A stretch of DNA of 64,000 nt, taken from an uncultured Alphaproteobacteria bacterium (GTDB taxonomy: Bacteria; Pseudomonadota; Alphaproteobacteria; RF32; CAG-239). Position 1 is the first letter of the stretch; every line of letters starts with the position of its first letter. Under the pieces are notes generated by a model. The model saw only the letters and a list, made by a program, of their open reading frames with translations, had not been told where the DNA came from and searched no databases. A program made the position numbers and the translations under genes. Shown here piece by piece: positions 48,385-57,976 of this stretch. The stretch lies in the NCBI GenBank assembly GCA_934273635.1, contig CAKQSV010000006.1, positions 19,958 to 83,957 on the forward strand. The letters are read 5' to 3'.

Positions 48385-51003
48385 ATGAGTGCGGTTAAAA
48401 ATTTAAGCATACGCCTAGCGGCGGTGGGTGGCGATAAGGTTCGGCAGGAGTTTAAGAACCTTGGAACGGACGGCGACAAGGCTTTTCGGCGGATTACGCA
48501 GGTTATTCAGCCGGCCAATGATAATTTAATGGCTTTGGAGGCGACCGCTCGCTCTTTTAACGAGGTTATTCGGCAAGGAACGGCTTTGTTTGGAGCGTAT
48601 CTCGGGTTTCAGGGCTTAAAAAATACATTCTCGGCGATTTTTTCCGCGAATACTTCGTTTGAACAGTTGTCCGGTTCTCTCAAAACTGTTACCGGTTCGG
48701 CCAAAGGGGCACAGGAGGCTTTTGCCTTGATTGAGAAATTTGCGATTGATACGCCTTATCAGCTTAACGAAATTGTTGAGGCCTTTATTCAGCTTAAAGC
48801 TCTGGGGTTAGAGCCGTCGGAGGCAGCTCTTGTTTCTTATGGCAACACGGCTTCCGCCTTTGGCAAAAACATTAAGGATTTTGTTGGGGCGGTGGCCGCG
48901 GCAACGGTTGGCGAATTTGAAAGGCTTAAAACTTTCGGTATCAAAGCCAAAGTCATCAATGATGAGGTGAGTTTTACCTTTGCCGGCGTTACAACGAAAG
49001 TTAAGAAAAACGCCGCCGAAATTGAGAAATACCTGCGGACACTCGGTGATGTCAATTTTGCCGGAGCAATGTCCGAGCAGATGAAAACGATGAATGGCGT
49101 GCTGTCTAATATTGAGGATAGTTTTGAGAAAATCTACCGAGATATTGGCAAAAATGGCTTAAACGAGGCGTTAAAATCTACTTTCACACAGTTTAACGAA
49201 CTTGTTGAAAGCGGTGGAAACGCTGCCAAAACCATCGGACAAACCTTAGCCTTTGCGGTCAATACAGCCTCTAAGGCTTTCTTTTTATTGGCAGAACACG
49301 CAGATATGGCTCTGACGGTATTGGGAGCACGGTTTGGCTCATCGGCGATTTTGGGCGGTATTAACCTCTTAAAAGCCGGTGTCGGTTATTTGCAGGTTTC
49401 AATAGCCGGGCTTTCGGTGTCAGCAAAATCCACGGTAACCGGTATTATGATGATGAGCCGTGTTTCCAAGTTGGCGGCAATTCAAATGGGTGTTACCGCC
49501 GCCGCGGCCGGTATATTGAAAGGCGCCTTGGCTCTTATTGGCGGCCCGGCAGGTTTGGCAATATTAGCCGGAATGGCGATTTACAAACTCGTGGAAAGCC
49601 ACGATGTCGCCAAGCGTGCGGCCAATGACCACGCCGAAACCTTGCAAAAGCTGCAAGACGAACTCAAAGCCACGGCGCAGGAAGCGACGAAGTTCTCCGC
49701 CGAGCAAAGCAAAGATATGGCGTTGGCCGAATGGGGTTTGAAACTCAAAACCGCCGAGCGGAACGTTAAGAAACTGCAGAAAGAATTGAAAAAGACTGGT
49801 GGCTTGTCTTTCACGACCCGATTTACGCCGAACGCTCTGCTTAAAGATTATGAAATTTATGCAAAGGAAACAGCGGATATTCTTCGTCAATCCAAGATTG
49901 ATTTGGAGCAATATCAAAAAGAAATTTGGGAAATTGCCACCGAAAATCCTGATTTTCAGCCACAAGCAAAAGAAATTCAAGATAAAATTCTGCTTTTGAA
50001 AGCGGCGGAAAAAGACGCGAGGACGGCAAGAGATGAATTGAAATATCTTGAGAATCCTGAGTTACGCCCGAAAATTAAGGTGGAAACCGAGACAACTGTT
50101 ACGCCGGCTTCCAATATTGACGCTGATAAATATAAAAAGAACATTGAGGATATTAAGCAAAAGATTTTAGAGCTTAAAACGCCCTATGAACAAGCTATGG
50201 CTAAAGCGGATGAATGGCGGAAAAACGCTCTGAACAATCTTGATGCCAGTTCGGTGGATTATCAAAAATATAAAGACCAGATTGGACAGGTTTATGACGA
50301 TATGGTCAAAAAAGCCAATGAAACGGCACTTCAATCGTCAAAATCTTTGGAAGATGGCTTTAAGCGTGGTTTCTTAAATATTCAAAAAGATATTAATGAT
50401 TTTGCCAGTCTTGCTGAAAGTGCTGTCAAAAACGCTTTTAACAGTATGGAAGACACTCTGACCTCTTTTATTACAACAGGGAAAGCCAGCTTTTCAGATT
50501 TCGCCAACGCTATTATCAGTGATTTGACACGAATTATTATCAGGCAGTCGATTACACAACCGTTGATGAATGGTCTTGGCAGTTATTTTGGCTTTGCGAT
50601 GGCACATACCGGCGGTATTGTCGGAGCTGACAATTTGGCTCTCAAATCCACCAGTCCTTTTGCTTTTGCCGGTGCGCCACGATTTCATAGTGGCGGCATA
50701 GTCGGAGATGAAGTGCCGATAATTGCCAAACGCGGCGAAGGTGTTTTTACAAGAGAACAAATGAAAGCGCTGGGAGATAATGGCTCAACCGTAAATATCA
50801 ATGTCAAGGTCGTTAATAATGCTGCATCCGAGGTTAAAACAAAGGTAAATAAGAGCAATCTCGGCAATGGAGAGTTTAACCTTGATATTGTAATTGAGAG
50901 AATTGAAAGCACAATTGGCAAAAACATTTCTAAAGGCGAAGGTTTATCTCCACTTTTAGAGCAACGCTACGGGCTTAATCCGGCTTACGGGAGTTACAGA
51001 TGA
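48385..51003 (+). CDS. tape measure protein
   Basis: 872 residues. The N-terminal VKNLSIRLAAVGGDKVRQEFKNLG is typical. A coiled helical region follows, with a TMP domain at about 80-250 (LSGSLKTVTGSAKGAQEAF, then TPYQLNEIVEAFIQLKALGL). Central hydrophobic segments (about 310-400) may insert in the host membrane. The lambda-type C-terminal domain has SFSDFANAIISDLTRIIIRQ and the FHSGGIVGDEVPIIAKRGEGVFT repeat. It sets tail length and is cleaved or ejected at infection. The length predicts a tail of moderate size. Confidence 0.92.
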   Translation: MSAVKNLSIRLAAVGGDKVRQEFKNLGTDGDKAFRRITQVIQPANDNLMALEATARSFNEVIRQGTALFGAYLGFQGLKNTFSAIFSANTSFEQLSGSLKTVTGSAKGAQEAFALIEKFAIDTPYQLNEIVEAFIQLKALGLEPSEAALVSYGNTASAFGKNIKDFVGAVAAATVGEFERLKTFGIKAKVINDEVSFTFAGVTTKVKKNAAEIEKYLRTLGDVNFAGAMSEQMKTMNGVLSNIEDSFEKIYRDIGKNGLNEALKSTFTQFNELVESGGNAAKTIGQTLAFAVNTASKAFFLLAEHADMALTVLGARFGSSAILGGINLLKAGVGYLQVSIAGLSVSAKSTVTGIMMMSRVSKLAAIQMGVTAAAAGILKGALALIGGPAGLAILAGMAIYKLVESHDVAKRAANDHAETLQKLQDELKATAQEATKFSAEQSKDMALAEWGLKLKTAERNVKKLQKELKKTGGLSFTTRFTPNALLKDYEIYAKETADILRQSKIDLEQYQKEIWEIATENPDFQPQAKEIQDKILLLKAAEKDARTARDELKYLENPELRPKIKVETETTVTPASNIDADKYKKNIEDIKQKILELKTPYEQAMAKADEWRKNALNNLDASSVDYQKYKDQIGQVYDDMVKKANETALQSSKSLEDGFKRGFLNIQKDINDFASLAESAVKNAFNSMEDTLTSFITTGKASFSDFANAIISDLTRIIIRQSITQPLMNGLGSYFGFAMAHTGGIVGADNLALKSTSPFAFAGAPRFHSGGIVGDEVPIIAKRGEGVFTREQMKALGDNGSTVNINVKVVNNAASEVKTKVNKSNLGNGEFNLDIVIERIESTIGKNISKGEGLSPLLEQRYGLNPAYGSYR

Positions 51004-51488
51004 CAACAATAATTTTTCCTAAACATCTGCCTCATCCAACTGTTGAGGGCTATTCCATACGTCCAGATGAGGCGATTATTCGCACAGATATGGAAGCAGG
51101 CCCGGCAAGGCAAAGGCGACGTTACACGCAAACCCCCAGTAAAATATCTGTACGCTGGTTAATGAAACAAGAGCAATTCTGCTTATTTGAGGCTTGGTAT
51201 AAATATTATGCAAAAGAAGGTGCAGAATGGTTTTATATCACTCTTTTGGGCGGTTTAGGACTTTTGGAACAAGAAGCCCGTTTTACGCAACAGTTTGAGG
51301 CAAGGCTTCTTAATGGGTATCTTTGGGAAATAACTTCAGAATTAGAAATCAGGGACAGGCCAACGCTTACAGCAGGAGCCTTAACTATTTTGTTAAACAA
51401 CGATTATACCAAGTTGGTTTTATCAATAGATAGGTTTCATAATTTTATCCATGTTTGTTGCCCAAAAAAGATGAAGGATTTTAGATAA
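51000..51488 (+). CDS. tail tip-proximal hypothetical protein (162 aa)
   Basis: Starts in the overlap with the tape measure stop (ATGA). It contains a WLMKQEQFCLFEAWYKYYAKEGAEWFYITLLGG core, aromatic-rich, with position equivalent to lambda gpM. No motif known to me. Probably a minor tail tip component. Confidence 0.65.
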   Translation: MTTIIFPKHLPHPTVEGYSIRPDEAIIRTDMEAGPARQRRRYTQTPSKISVRWLMKQEQFCLFEAWYKYYAKEGAEWFYITLLGGLGLLEQEARFTQQFEARLLNGYLWEITSELEIRDRPTLTAGALTILLNNDYTKLVLSIDRFHNFIHVCCPKKMKDFR

Positions 51489-52354
51489 TGGCAAACATAG
51501 AAGAGAATTTAACAGCATTAGTTTTAGGTGCTGAAGCTGACGCATCATTATGGCATACAATTATTCACGGAGATTCTGTAACAACAGTTGCTACAGAAAA
51601 TGGGAACATACCAACAGTTGCAAAACAACTAAAAGATGTTCGAGATGAGTTAATAAATGGGGCTGAAGACTATTTGGGGAATTGTCGTAATCTAAAATCT
51701 GAGGCGGAGCAGATTCAAGCGCAAACACGTGTAATTAAATCAGATACTAATAGGATTAAGGAACAAACATCTGTACTAAAATCAGATGTTGAAACGTTGA
51801 AGTCTCAAACGGAAAATTTGAAGAGAGCAACGGAGTTAGCTGTTAGTTTTGCTTTGGGGCCAAATTTATTTGATACAAAATGGGAGGATTATCAATTAAA
51901 TGATATATCTTGGTTAAGATCTGATATGTTTTCTTGGCAATCAGGGGAACTTTATTCAGAAGCATATAATCATTTGCTCTCTGATATAGAAGGTAAATTA
52001 ATTCAAACAGAGGATGGAATTTCGTACTATCAGGCAGATGATGGTCATAAAATCGTATTGCCAGATCAAGAGGCTGCAATTGTAGAGTTTTATAACAGAA
52101 CAGGATATGCTTGGTATTATATTTTAGATATAGAAAATCAAAGATTTAAATTACCTCAAGAGAGAAACACAAAATCATCAACGATGTATCTTTATTTTTT
52201 TATGGGAAATCGTTCAAGAGAAGCGATTGAACAGACGGCAGGACTTAATGTTGAATTATTCAATAGCAAGGCAGATAAAGATATGTTTCAAATTGTTGAC
52301 AGTCTTCCAGTCAATCGAATACCTGGGGTTTTTTATTTTGTAAGGGAGACTTAG
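51488..52354 (+). CDS. tail fibre-like protein (288 aa)
   Basis: Starts one base inside the previous stop. The N-terminal part binds the tip by analogy; residues about 62-118 form a coiled coil of repeats (SEAEQIQAQTRVIKSDTNRI, then KEQTSVLKSDVETLKSQTE). The C-terminal part is beta-rich with aromatic residues and the tail-collar-like FKLPQERN. It is more AT-rich than the flanking tail genes, fitting a host-range module that exchanges between phages. Confidence 0.72.
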   Translation: MANIEENLTALVLGAEADASLWHTIIHGDSVTTVATENGNIPTVAKQLKDVRDELINGAEDYLGNCRNLKSEAEQIQAQTRVIKSDTNRIKEQTSVLKSDVETLKSQTENLKRATELAVSFALGPNLFDTKWEDYQLNDISWLRSDMFSWQSGELYSEAYNHLLSDIEGKLIQTEDGISYYQADDGHKIVLPDQEAAIVEFYNRTGYAWYYILDIENQRFKLPQERNTKSSTMYLYFFMGNRSREAIEQTAGLNVELFNSKADKDMFQIVDSLPVNRIPGVFYFVRET

Positions 52355-53002
52355 ATGAGTATTAATATAGATGGTTCAAATATAGAGGAGGTTGCATTTG
52401 GCAATGAAGAAATATCTGCAATATATAATGGCCCAGAACTGGTATGGAAACATGATTCTTATCCACCAGAGACAGTTATGATGAATTCTGCAACAGGTGG
52501 TACATATACAACACATTTAAAAAAAGGTCGCTATTATATTGCACTAACAGGTGCAGGGGGACAGACATCCGGAGGTTATTATTACATTTGTGGTAAAAAT
52601 TTGGGAAGTTCAGGAGGAACTGTTACTGGCGATTTTTATGTTTTAGAAGAGTGCGATATTAGTGTGGTTATTGGGGTGAGTTCAGGTGGTAAATCTTATT
52701 TAACTGTTGATGGAATTGAGATGATGACAGCTAATGGAGGTAATACATGCCATAGTATTAATGACTGTGGAAATCATGCAGGTGGTACTGCTTCATTTAA
52801 TTTATCAGGAAAACTATCTAATAAAACATTACAGGCTATTCAGGGAAATTCAGGTTATTATACAACAGGAAATCCAGGAGCTATTGTATCTAATGATCCA
52901 ATAGATATTAATCGCGGAAAAGGCGCTTATGCAGCAGATTGCAATGTTATCGCAGGCAACCCGGGTGGTGTGTACATTAAATATGTCAGCATGAAAAAAT
53001 AA
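52355..53002 (+). CDS. Gly-rich tail fibre or tip protein (215 aa)
   Basis: Immediately adjacent to the previous gene. Composition is rich in Gly, Ser, Thr and Asn with beta-strand periodicity, including GGQTSGGYYYICGKN, GTASFNLSGKL and GNPGGVYIKYVSMKK. The N-terminus (NIDGSNIEEVAFGNEEISAIYNGPELVW) is a common phage anchor block. It is probably an adhesin at the tail tip. No enzymatic motif is seen. Confidence 0.7.
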   Translation: MSINIDGSNIEEVAFGNEEISAIYNGPELVWKHDSYPPETVMMNSATGGTYTTHLKKGRYYIALTGAGGQTSGGYYYICGKNLGSSGGTVTGDFYVLEECDISVVIGVSSGGKSYLTVDGIEMMTANGGNTCHSINDCGNHAGGTASFNLSGKLSNKTLQAIQGNSGYYTTGNPGAIVSNDPIDINRGKGAYAADCNVIAGNPGGVYIKYVSMKK

Positions 53003-53013
53003 GGAGAATAATT

Positions 53014-53247
53014 ATGAGTTGTGCAGAAACAGATGCAGCATATAAAAGTTTTATGGAAGGATTATTCAACACAAGAAAAGGTATAGAACGTAATGCCTAT
53101 ATGGAAGGGCATAAAGATGCTAATCAGTATTTTTTAGATTTTATCGAAAATTTACCAGAGGAAGATAGATCTGCTTTTGATACTCTAAAAAAAGGAGCAG
53201 AATATGTTATTGATTGTATAGAGCGCTTAGAAAATGAGGCAGAGTAA
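53014..53247 (+). CDS. small acidic protein in the tail module (77 aa)
   Basis: Start behind AAGGAG. Acidic, helical, no motifs (MSCAETDAAYKSFMEGLFNTRKG). It lies directly before the DUF1833-like gene (no gap). Possibly a fibre chaperone; this is a guess from position only. Confidence 0.55.
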   Translation: MSCAETDAAYKSFMEGLFNTRKGIERNAYMEGHKDANQYFLDFIENLPEEDRSAFDTLKKGAEYVIDCIERLENEAE

Positions 53248-53790
53248 ATGACGGATAATACACTATCAGAAGCCTTAAAAGAAGCCTATGCTTCAGCTCC
53301 GAGTGATGTGACGATTTTACATACCTTAGAGTTAAGGCATCCAACTTTCTTTGATGATAATGGTAATCGCACTGCTATTCGTGTCGTGCGAGATAATGTT
53401 AACCATATCTGTACGCTTGAAGATACTGCATCGTTGGATGCCGGTAAGTCTGTCGAATTTATTGCATTTGCCTTTGATTTACAGCTTCCACCGGTGGAAA
53501 CTGTGCCGGTACCGGAAATTACACTCATGCTGGACAATGTTTCAACGGAGATTATTCAGTATTTGGATAATGCTATTGAAACACAGGATATGATTGAGAT
53601 GACGTATCGGCCATATTTATCGGGTGATACAAGCTGTCCACAGATGAACCCGCCGATAACACTTGTTATTACAGATATTCAGGTGGATGTGTTGAAAATT
53701 ACCGCAACAGCGCGTATGATGGATATTGGCAATAAGTCCTTTCCGGCTGAGAACTACACTGTCAGCAAGTATCCGGGATTATCACGATGA
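53248..53790 (+). CDS. DUF1833-like tail protein (gpL position)
   Basis: 180 residues. The pattern ALKEAYASAPSDVTILHTLELRHPTF, then VRDNVNHICTLEDTASLDAGKSVEFIAFAFDLQLPPV, then EITLMLDNVSTEIIQYLDNAI, is the DUF1833 family as I recall it. In lambda the equivalent gpL binds the tip and includes an iron-sulfur site; here no Cys cluster is seen. It overlaps the NlpC/P60 gene by 4 bases. Confidence 0.82.
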   Translation: MTDNTLSEALKEAYASAPSDVTILHTLELRHPTFFDDNGNRTAIRVVRDNVNHICTLEDTASLDAGKSVEFIAFAFDLQLPPVETVPVPEITLMLDNVSTEIIQYLDNAIETQDMIEMTYRPYLSGDTSCPQMNPPITLVITDIQVDVLKITATARMMDIGNKSFPAENYTVSKYPGLSR

Positions 53791-54194
53791 CACATTTTGC
53801 ACTTAAATACATAGGTTTACCGTGGGTGGCAGGTGCACAAGGCCCCGATAGTTTTGACTGTTGGGGCTTTGTTCGATATATCCATAAACAAGAATACGGT
53901 CACAACGTTCCTTTGGTTAACGTTGATCCTGACAATTTTCGTAACGTACTTAATGCCTTCCAGCATGATGCGGCATTTCAGGCTCTTGAGGAAGTCGAAA
54001 AGCCGCAAGAAGGCGATATTGTTTTTATGCGGCAAGCTAAAAATCCGGTTCATGCCGGTATTTGGCTTGATATAGACGGTGGTGGCGTTTTACATTGTGT
54101 TCGCCAAAGCGGTGTCGTGTTTCAAAATGTGCCGTCGCTTAATATCTGTGGTTGGTTTTTACATTCCTATTATCGAGTAAAAGAGAACATTTAA
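53787..54194 (+). CDS. NlpC/P60-family tail peptidase (gpK-like)
   Basis: 135 residues. The catalytic Cys25 lies in GPDSFDCWGFVRYI and His89 in PVHAGIWLDIDGGGVLHC, with a following acidic residue. It cuts peptidoglycan stem peptides during DNA entry. It overlaps the gpJ-like gene by one base (TAATG). Confidence 0.9.
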   Translation: MTHFALKYIGLPWVAGAQGPDSFDCWGFVRYIHKQEYGHNVPLVNVDPDNFRNVLNAFQHDAAFQALEEVEKPQEGDIVFMRQAKNPVHAGIWLDIDGGGVLHCVRQSGVVFQNVPSLNICGWFLHSYYRVKENI

Positions 54195-56422
54195 TGCTTT
54201 ACTTTAACTATTTTACAAACCCTTGTCAGCTTGATAAGGGACGGATAAGTTGTGTTATTGAACAGCCGAAAACGGTCTGGCAGATTATCAAAGAGCAGAA
54301 AGTTGATACAACCATGCCAATAATTTGCTTGATTAATGGTGCGCCGGTGTTACGCAAGGATTGGGGAAACGTGCTGGAGAGTAATGAGTTAATCAGCATT
54401 GTTTCTTTGCCTTTAGGGGGTAAAAGCTCAAATCCGCTTAGAATTGTATTGACGATTGCGTTGGTCGCGGCGACAGTTTATACCGGTGGTGCGGTCGGCG
54501 CCGCATATGGAGCAATTGCAGGAGCAACGGCGGCGACCGCTGTTGCTATCGCCGGAGGTATGCTTATCAATACGCTCGTGCCAACACCAAGACCTGCGAT
54601 GAATGGAATGCCGTCAGCATCTTCATCCTCGTTTACGCAAAGCCCGACATATTCTTTACAGGCTCAAGGCAATTCGGCACGTTTGGGGAACCCCATACCG
54701 GTTATTTATGGCAAACACCTGATTTATCCAGATTTTGCCTCTCAACCTTATTATCGCTACCAAAACAACGAACAATACGTTTATCAGCTCCATTGTATTG
54801 GTCAAGGTTCGTATGATATAGAACAGATAAGGATTGAGGACACACCAATCAGCTCATTTAAGGAGATTACCTATCAAATTCTTAATCCAGGGGAGAAAAA
54901 TACCTTATTTGATGAGGATGTGGTAACATCTGCCGAAATTGCCGGTCAAGAATTGCTCTTGGGTGAGATTACCGGCGGGTTTTTACTTAATCCGACAGAA
55001 ACAGTCGTCAATAAGATTGAAATTGATATGGCTTGTCAGCGCGGTCTTTACTATGCCAACGACAGTGGTGGTTTGAATAGCAAATCGCTCGAATGGCGTG
55101 TTGATGCCCGTCTTATTGATGATGAGGACAATCCTCTTGGTGATTGGTTTGCTCTAGGTGCAGAAAGTCTGACAGATGCAACTGTCAATGGTATTTACCG
55201 GACATATACTTATCCGGTCGAAGAAGGTCGCTATGAAGTTCGAGCAACTAGGCTTGATGAGAAAGATGAGCGTTCACGCGCCGGACACGAATTGCGATGG
55301 GTAGCAGCTAAAGGCTATGTGGTATCAGACAAGGACTACGGCAATGTTACGCTGTTAGCCATAATCATGAGAGCCACCAACAACCTCTCGCAACGCTCAA
55401 GTAACTTAGTCAACTGTATTGTTACGCGGAAGTTAAAGACATGGTCTCCAAACGGTGGATGGAGTGATTTAATGCCGACACGGTCGATTGCTTGGGCTTT
55501 GGCTGATATTATAAAGGCGGATTATGGCGCAAAATTAACTGATAAATCCATCGATTTGAACGCGCTTTATCAATTAGAGCAGAAATGGGACAGCCGCGGC
55601 GATACGTTTAATGCCGTATTTGATAGCAAGTTGACGGTATATGATGCCTTAAATCGTGTTGCCAAGACAGGACGAGCGGTAGCCTTTATTCAAGGCGGCA
55701 TTGTGAGGTTTGTGCGAGATGAGCCGAAAACAATACCGGTTGCTTTATTTGGACCGAGGAACATTGTTAAAAACAGTCTATCAATTCAATATATCATGCC
55801 GTCTGAAGATACAGCCGACAGCGTTTGCGTGCAGTATTTCTCGGAAAGGACTTGGAAAACATCAGAAATTACAGGAACATTTGCAAGTTCAAGTTCTGAT
55901 AAAACGGCAACGGTCGAATTATTCGGATGTACAAACAAAGAACAGGCTCAGCGTGAAGCAGTCTATATGGCACTTGCGAACCGTTATCGGCGGCGCATTG
56001 TAACATTTACGACCGAGCTTGAGGGTTTAATTCCGACATACGGCGACCTTATCGCAATTACCCACGATATGGCACATTGGGGTAGTGGTGGCGAGATTAT
56101 CGCCAAAGATGGCTTAAAGCTCACGTTATCCGAGCCGGTTAACTTTACAGAGAAAGCACCAAATGTCTTGGCATTACGGAGTAAAAATGGCTCACTTGCC
56201 GGAGTTTATGAGGTTGAGGCTACTGAGCTAAACTCAATTATTAAACTCAAAACTCAACCAAATATAGAAATTCTGACAGCAACGGATATGGAACGGACAC
56301 ACTTTGCATTCGGGACAACCGACAAATGGAGTGTATATGCGCGTGTGACCGGCATTCGACCACGCTCCAATCAAGTGGAAATTACGGCCGTCATAGAAGA
56401 TGATAGAGTGCATCAGAATTAA
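54194..56422 (+). CDS. tail tip attachment protein (gpJ-like, host specificity)
   Basis: 742 residues from ATG 54194. It seems to combine a gpI-like N-terminal part (about 1-130, with a hydrophobic Ala/Gly-rich segment near 85-130) with the J core. The core includes GNSARLGNPIPVIYGKHLIYPDFASQPYYRY, YQLHCIGQGSYDIEQIRIEDTPIS, GRAVAFIQGGIVRFVRDEP and FGTTDKWSVYARVTGI. The C-terminus is short compared with lambda gpJ, so receptor specificity may lie in the separate fibre genes at 51488-53002. It contacts the host outer membrane. Confidence 0.88.
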   Translation: MLYFNYFTNPCQLDKGRISCVIEQPKTVWQIIKEQKVDTTMPIICLINGAPVLRKDWGNVLESNELISIVSLPLGGKSSNPLRIVLTIALVAATVYTGGAVGAAYGAIAGATAATAVAIAGGMLINTLVPTPRPAMNGMPSASSSSFTQSPTYSLQAQGNSARLGNPIPVIYGKHLIYPDFASQPYYRYQNNEQYVYQLHCIGQGSYDIEQIRIEDTPISSFKEITYQILNPGEKNTLFDEDVVTSAEIAGQELLLGEITGGFLLNPTETVVNKIEIDMACQRGLYYANDSGGLNSKSLEWRVDARLIDDEDNPLGDWFALGAESLTDATVNGIYRTYTYPVEEGRYEVRATRLDEKDERSRAGHELRWVAAKGYVVSDKDYGNVTLLAIIMRATNNLSQRSSNLVNCIVTRKLKTWSPNGGWSDLMPTRSIAWALADIIKADYGAKLTDKSIDLNALYQLEQKWDSRGDTFNAVFDSKLTVYDALNRVAKTGRAVAFIQGGIVRFVRDEPKTIPVALFGPRNIVKNSLSIQYIMPSEDTADSVCVQYFSERTWKTSEITGTFASSSSDKTATVELFGCTNKEQAQREAVYMALANRYRRRIVTFTTELEGLIPTYGDLIAITHDMAHWGSGGEIIAKDGLKLTLSEPVNFTEKAPNVLALRSKNGSLAGVYEVEATELNSIIKLKTQPNIEILTATDMERTHFAFGTTDKWSVYARVTGIRPRSNQVEITAVIEDDRVHQN

Positions 56423-56437
56423 GGAAAAGATAATATA

Positions 56438-56467
56438 TTGACTTATTTTGATGTTATAGAATATAAA
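56438..56467 (+). promoter_or_regulatory. promoter candidate for the protease cargo gene
   Basis: TTGACT (56438-56443), 18-base spacer, TATAAA (56462-56467), just 19 bases before the ATG at 56486. Confidence 0.4.
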
Positions 56468-56485
56468 ACACAAAGGAGAAAAAGT

Positions 56486-57316
56486 ATGGAAACACAAGTT
56501 AAAATTAGAGATTCTATTTTTCATGTTTGGTATTATGCACTTGGATACCTAGGAGGATCAGGCACGGGCTTTATAATTTCTAGAGATAATAAATTTTATT
56601 TTGTTACGGCATCTCATTGTCTTGATGAAAATTATCAGGATTTATGTATTACAAATTTATTACATAAAGCTCCTAAGAAATTACCTTTTTCAAAAATTAT
56701 AAGATTTAATTTCAAAGAAGATGATCGATTAGATATATGTTTTGTGGAAATAGATTTAGCTAAGATACTAAGAGATATTAAGAAAAATAATAATTTAAAT
56801 GCGCATGTTTTGTGTAAGAAATTATTGTTAGATCCAGAAATTTCCAGAATTATGAGGCGATGTTGGTCAGTCAAAACAAAGATGAAACATATAAGAAAAA
56901 CGCCAGCGTATATATGTCAAAACAAAGAAATCTTATCTAATATTAATTATTTGCCAGATTCTGATGTGCATACTAAAAGTTTAAAGTTTATTATTAAGCT
57001 AAATTATGAAGAAGATGAAGATTTTTATTTTATGGGTTATCCTGATGAATTACAAAGTATTAATTGTGATATAAAAAAAGTTAATTCACAACTTATTGGT
57101 CTTAATTGTAAATATGCAAGAAAGATGCCTAATTCAGGACTACATGAATTGAATATTATTTGTGATAATATTAAAAATTATCGAGGTTTTAGTGGTTCTC
57201 CAGTTTTTTATAATAAAAATGTGTGTGGTATTGTTATTAGAGCAGGAAATAAGAAAGCGTATTTTGCAGATTTCAAATATGTTTTTGAATTGTTAGATAA
57301 ACAAATAATGAAATAA
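56486..57316 (+). CDS. trypsin-like serine protease, prophage cargo (276 aa)
   Basis: Start at ATG 56486 behind AAAGGAG. Chymotrypsin fold with a complete triad: His44 in VTASHC, Asp83 in DRLDICFVEID, Ser236 in YRGFSGSPVFY. The strand GSGTGFIIS before the His is typical. No signal peptide is seen, so it should act inside the host cell. The gene is much more AT-rich than flanking tail genes and sits after gpJ with its own terminator, so it is a late-acquired cargo gene. Trypsin-like proteases are known effectors in several anti-phage systems; that role here is inference. Confidence 0.82.
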   Translation: METQVKIRDSIFHVWYYALGYLGGSGTGFIISRDNKFYFVTASHCLDENYQDLCITNLLHKAPKKLPFSKIIRFNFKEDDRLDICFVEIDLAKILRDIKKNNNLNAHVLCKKLLLDPEISRIMRRCWSVKTKMKHIRKTPAYICQNKEILSNINYLPDSDVHTKSLKFIIKLNYEEDEDFYFMGYPDELQSINCDIKKVNSQLIGLNCKYARKMPNSGLHELNIICDNIKNYRGFSGSPVFYNKNVCGIVIRAGNKKAYFADFKYVFELLDKQIMK

Positions 57317-57328
57317 ATTTATCATTTG

Positions 57329-57354
57329 GCCGAGTTTAATCACTCGGCTTTTTT
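57329..57354 (+). terminator. terminator of the protease gene
   Basis: 6-bp stem GCCGAG / CTCGGC with an 8-base loop and six T residues. Confidence 0.78.
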
Positions 57355-57594
57355 ATGGAGAAAATCATGGATTGGCTTCAATTCTTACAAATTGTTTGCG
57401 TACCGGCATTTGTGTGGCTTGTTCACAAATACGGCGAAATGCGCAAGGATTTAAACGACTTTAAGGTTCAAGTTGCTAAAGAATATGCCACACAAGTGCA
57501 TATCAATCGACTTGAACTCAAAATTGACGATTTACGACAACTTATATGGGAGACATATCATGAATCAAAAACCTCGAGGAATAAGAAACAATAA
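57355..57594 (+). CDS. small membrane protein of the lysis region (79 aa)
   Basis: ATG 57367 is an alternative start. One N-terminal hydrophobic segment (FLQIVCVPAFVWLVH) followed by a charged coiled helix (NDFKVQVAKEYATQVHINRLELKIDDLRQLIW). It overlaps the endolysin start by 35 bases. It could be a holin regulator or an accessory to lysis. Confidence 0.62.
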   Translation: MEKIMDWLQFLQIVCVPAFVWLVHKYGEMRKDLNDFKVQVAKEYATQVHINRLELKIDDLRQLIWETYHESKTSRNKKQ

Positions 57595-57976
57595 CCCAGG
57601 CAACATTCGCCACGGTCAAAATTGGCAAGGTTTAAATCCAGAAGGTAGGAACATTGATCCTGCCTTTTGTGTATTTAAAGAGCCCAAATACGGGATTCGT
57701 GCTCTGGCAAAAGTGCTGATTAATTATAAGAAAATCCACGGATTAAAAAACGTTCGGCAAATCATCAGCCGTTATGCACCGCCGAATGAAAATCAGACAA
57801 ACGCTTATATTAAAACTGTGTCAGAACAAATCGGCGTTTATCCGGATACGGCGATAGATATTGAAGAACGTGGTGTTTTAATTGTGTTCATTAAAGCTAT
57901 TATTCGTATGGAAAACGGCATTCAGCCTTATTCAGATGAAACTATTCAACAAGGAATTGATCTATGCGAAAACTAA
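57560..57976 (+). CDS. endolysin-type protein (P5-like, 138 aa)
   Basis: Start ATG 57560. The pattern RGIRNNNPGNIRHGQNWQGLNPEGR, then FCVFKEPKYGIRALAKVLINYKKIHGLKNVRQIISRYAPPNENQTNAYIKTV, is the phage structural-protein/lysozyme-like family used as endolysin. A catalytic residue cannot be named with certainty. Its last bases overlap the holin start by 13. Confidence 0.8.
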   Translation: MNQKPRGIRNNNPGNIRHGQNWQGLNPEGRNIDPAFCVFKEPKYGIRALAKVLINYKKIHGLKNVRQIISRYAPPNENQTNAYIKTVSEQIGVYPDTAIDIEERGVLIVFIKAIIRMENGIQPYSDETIQQGIDLCEN

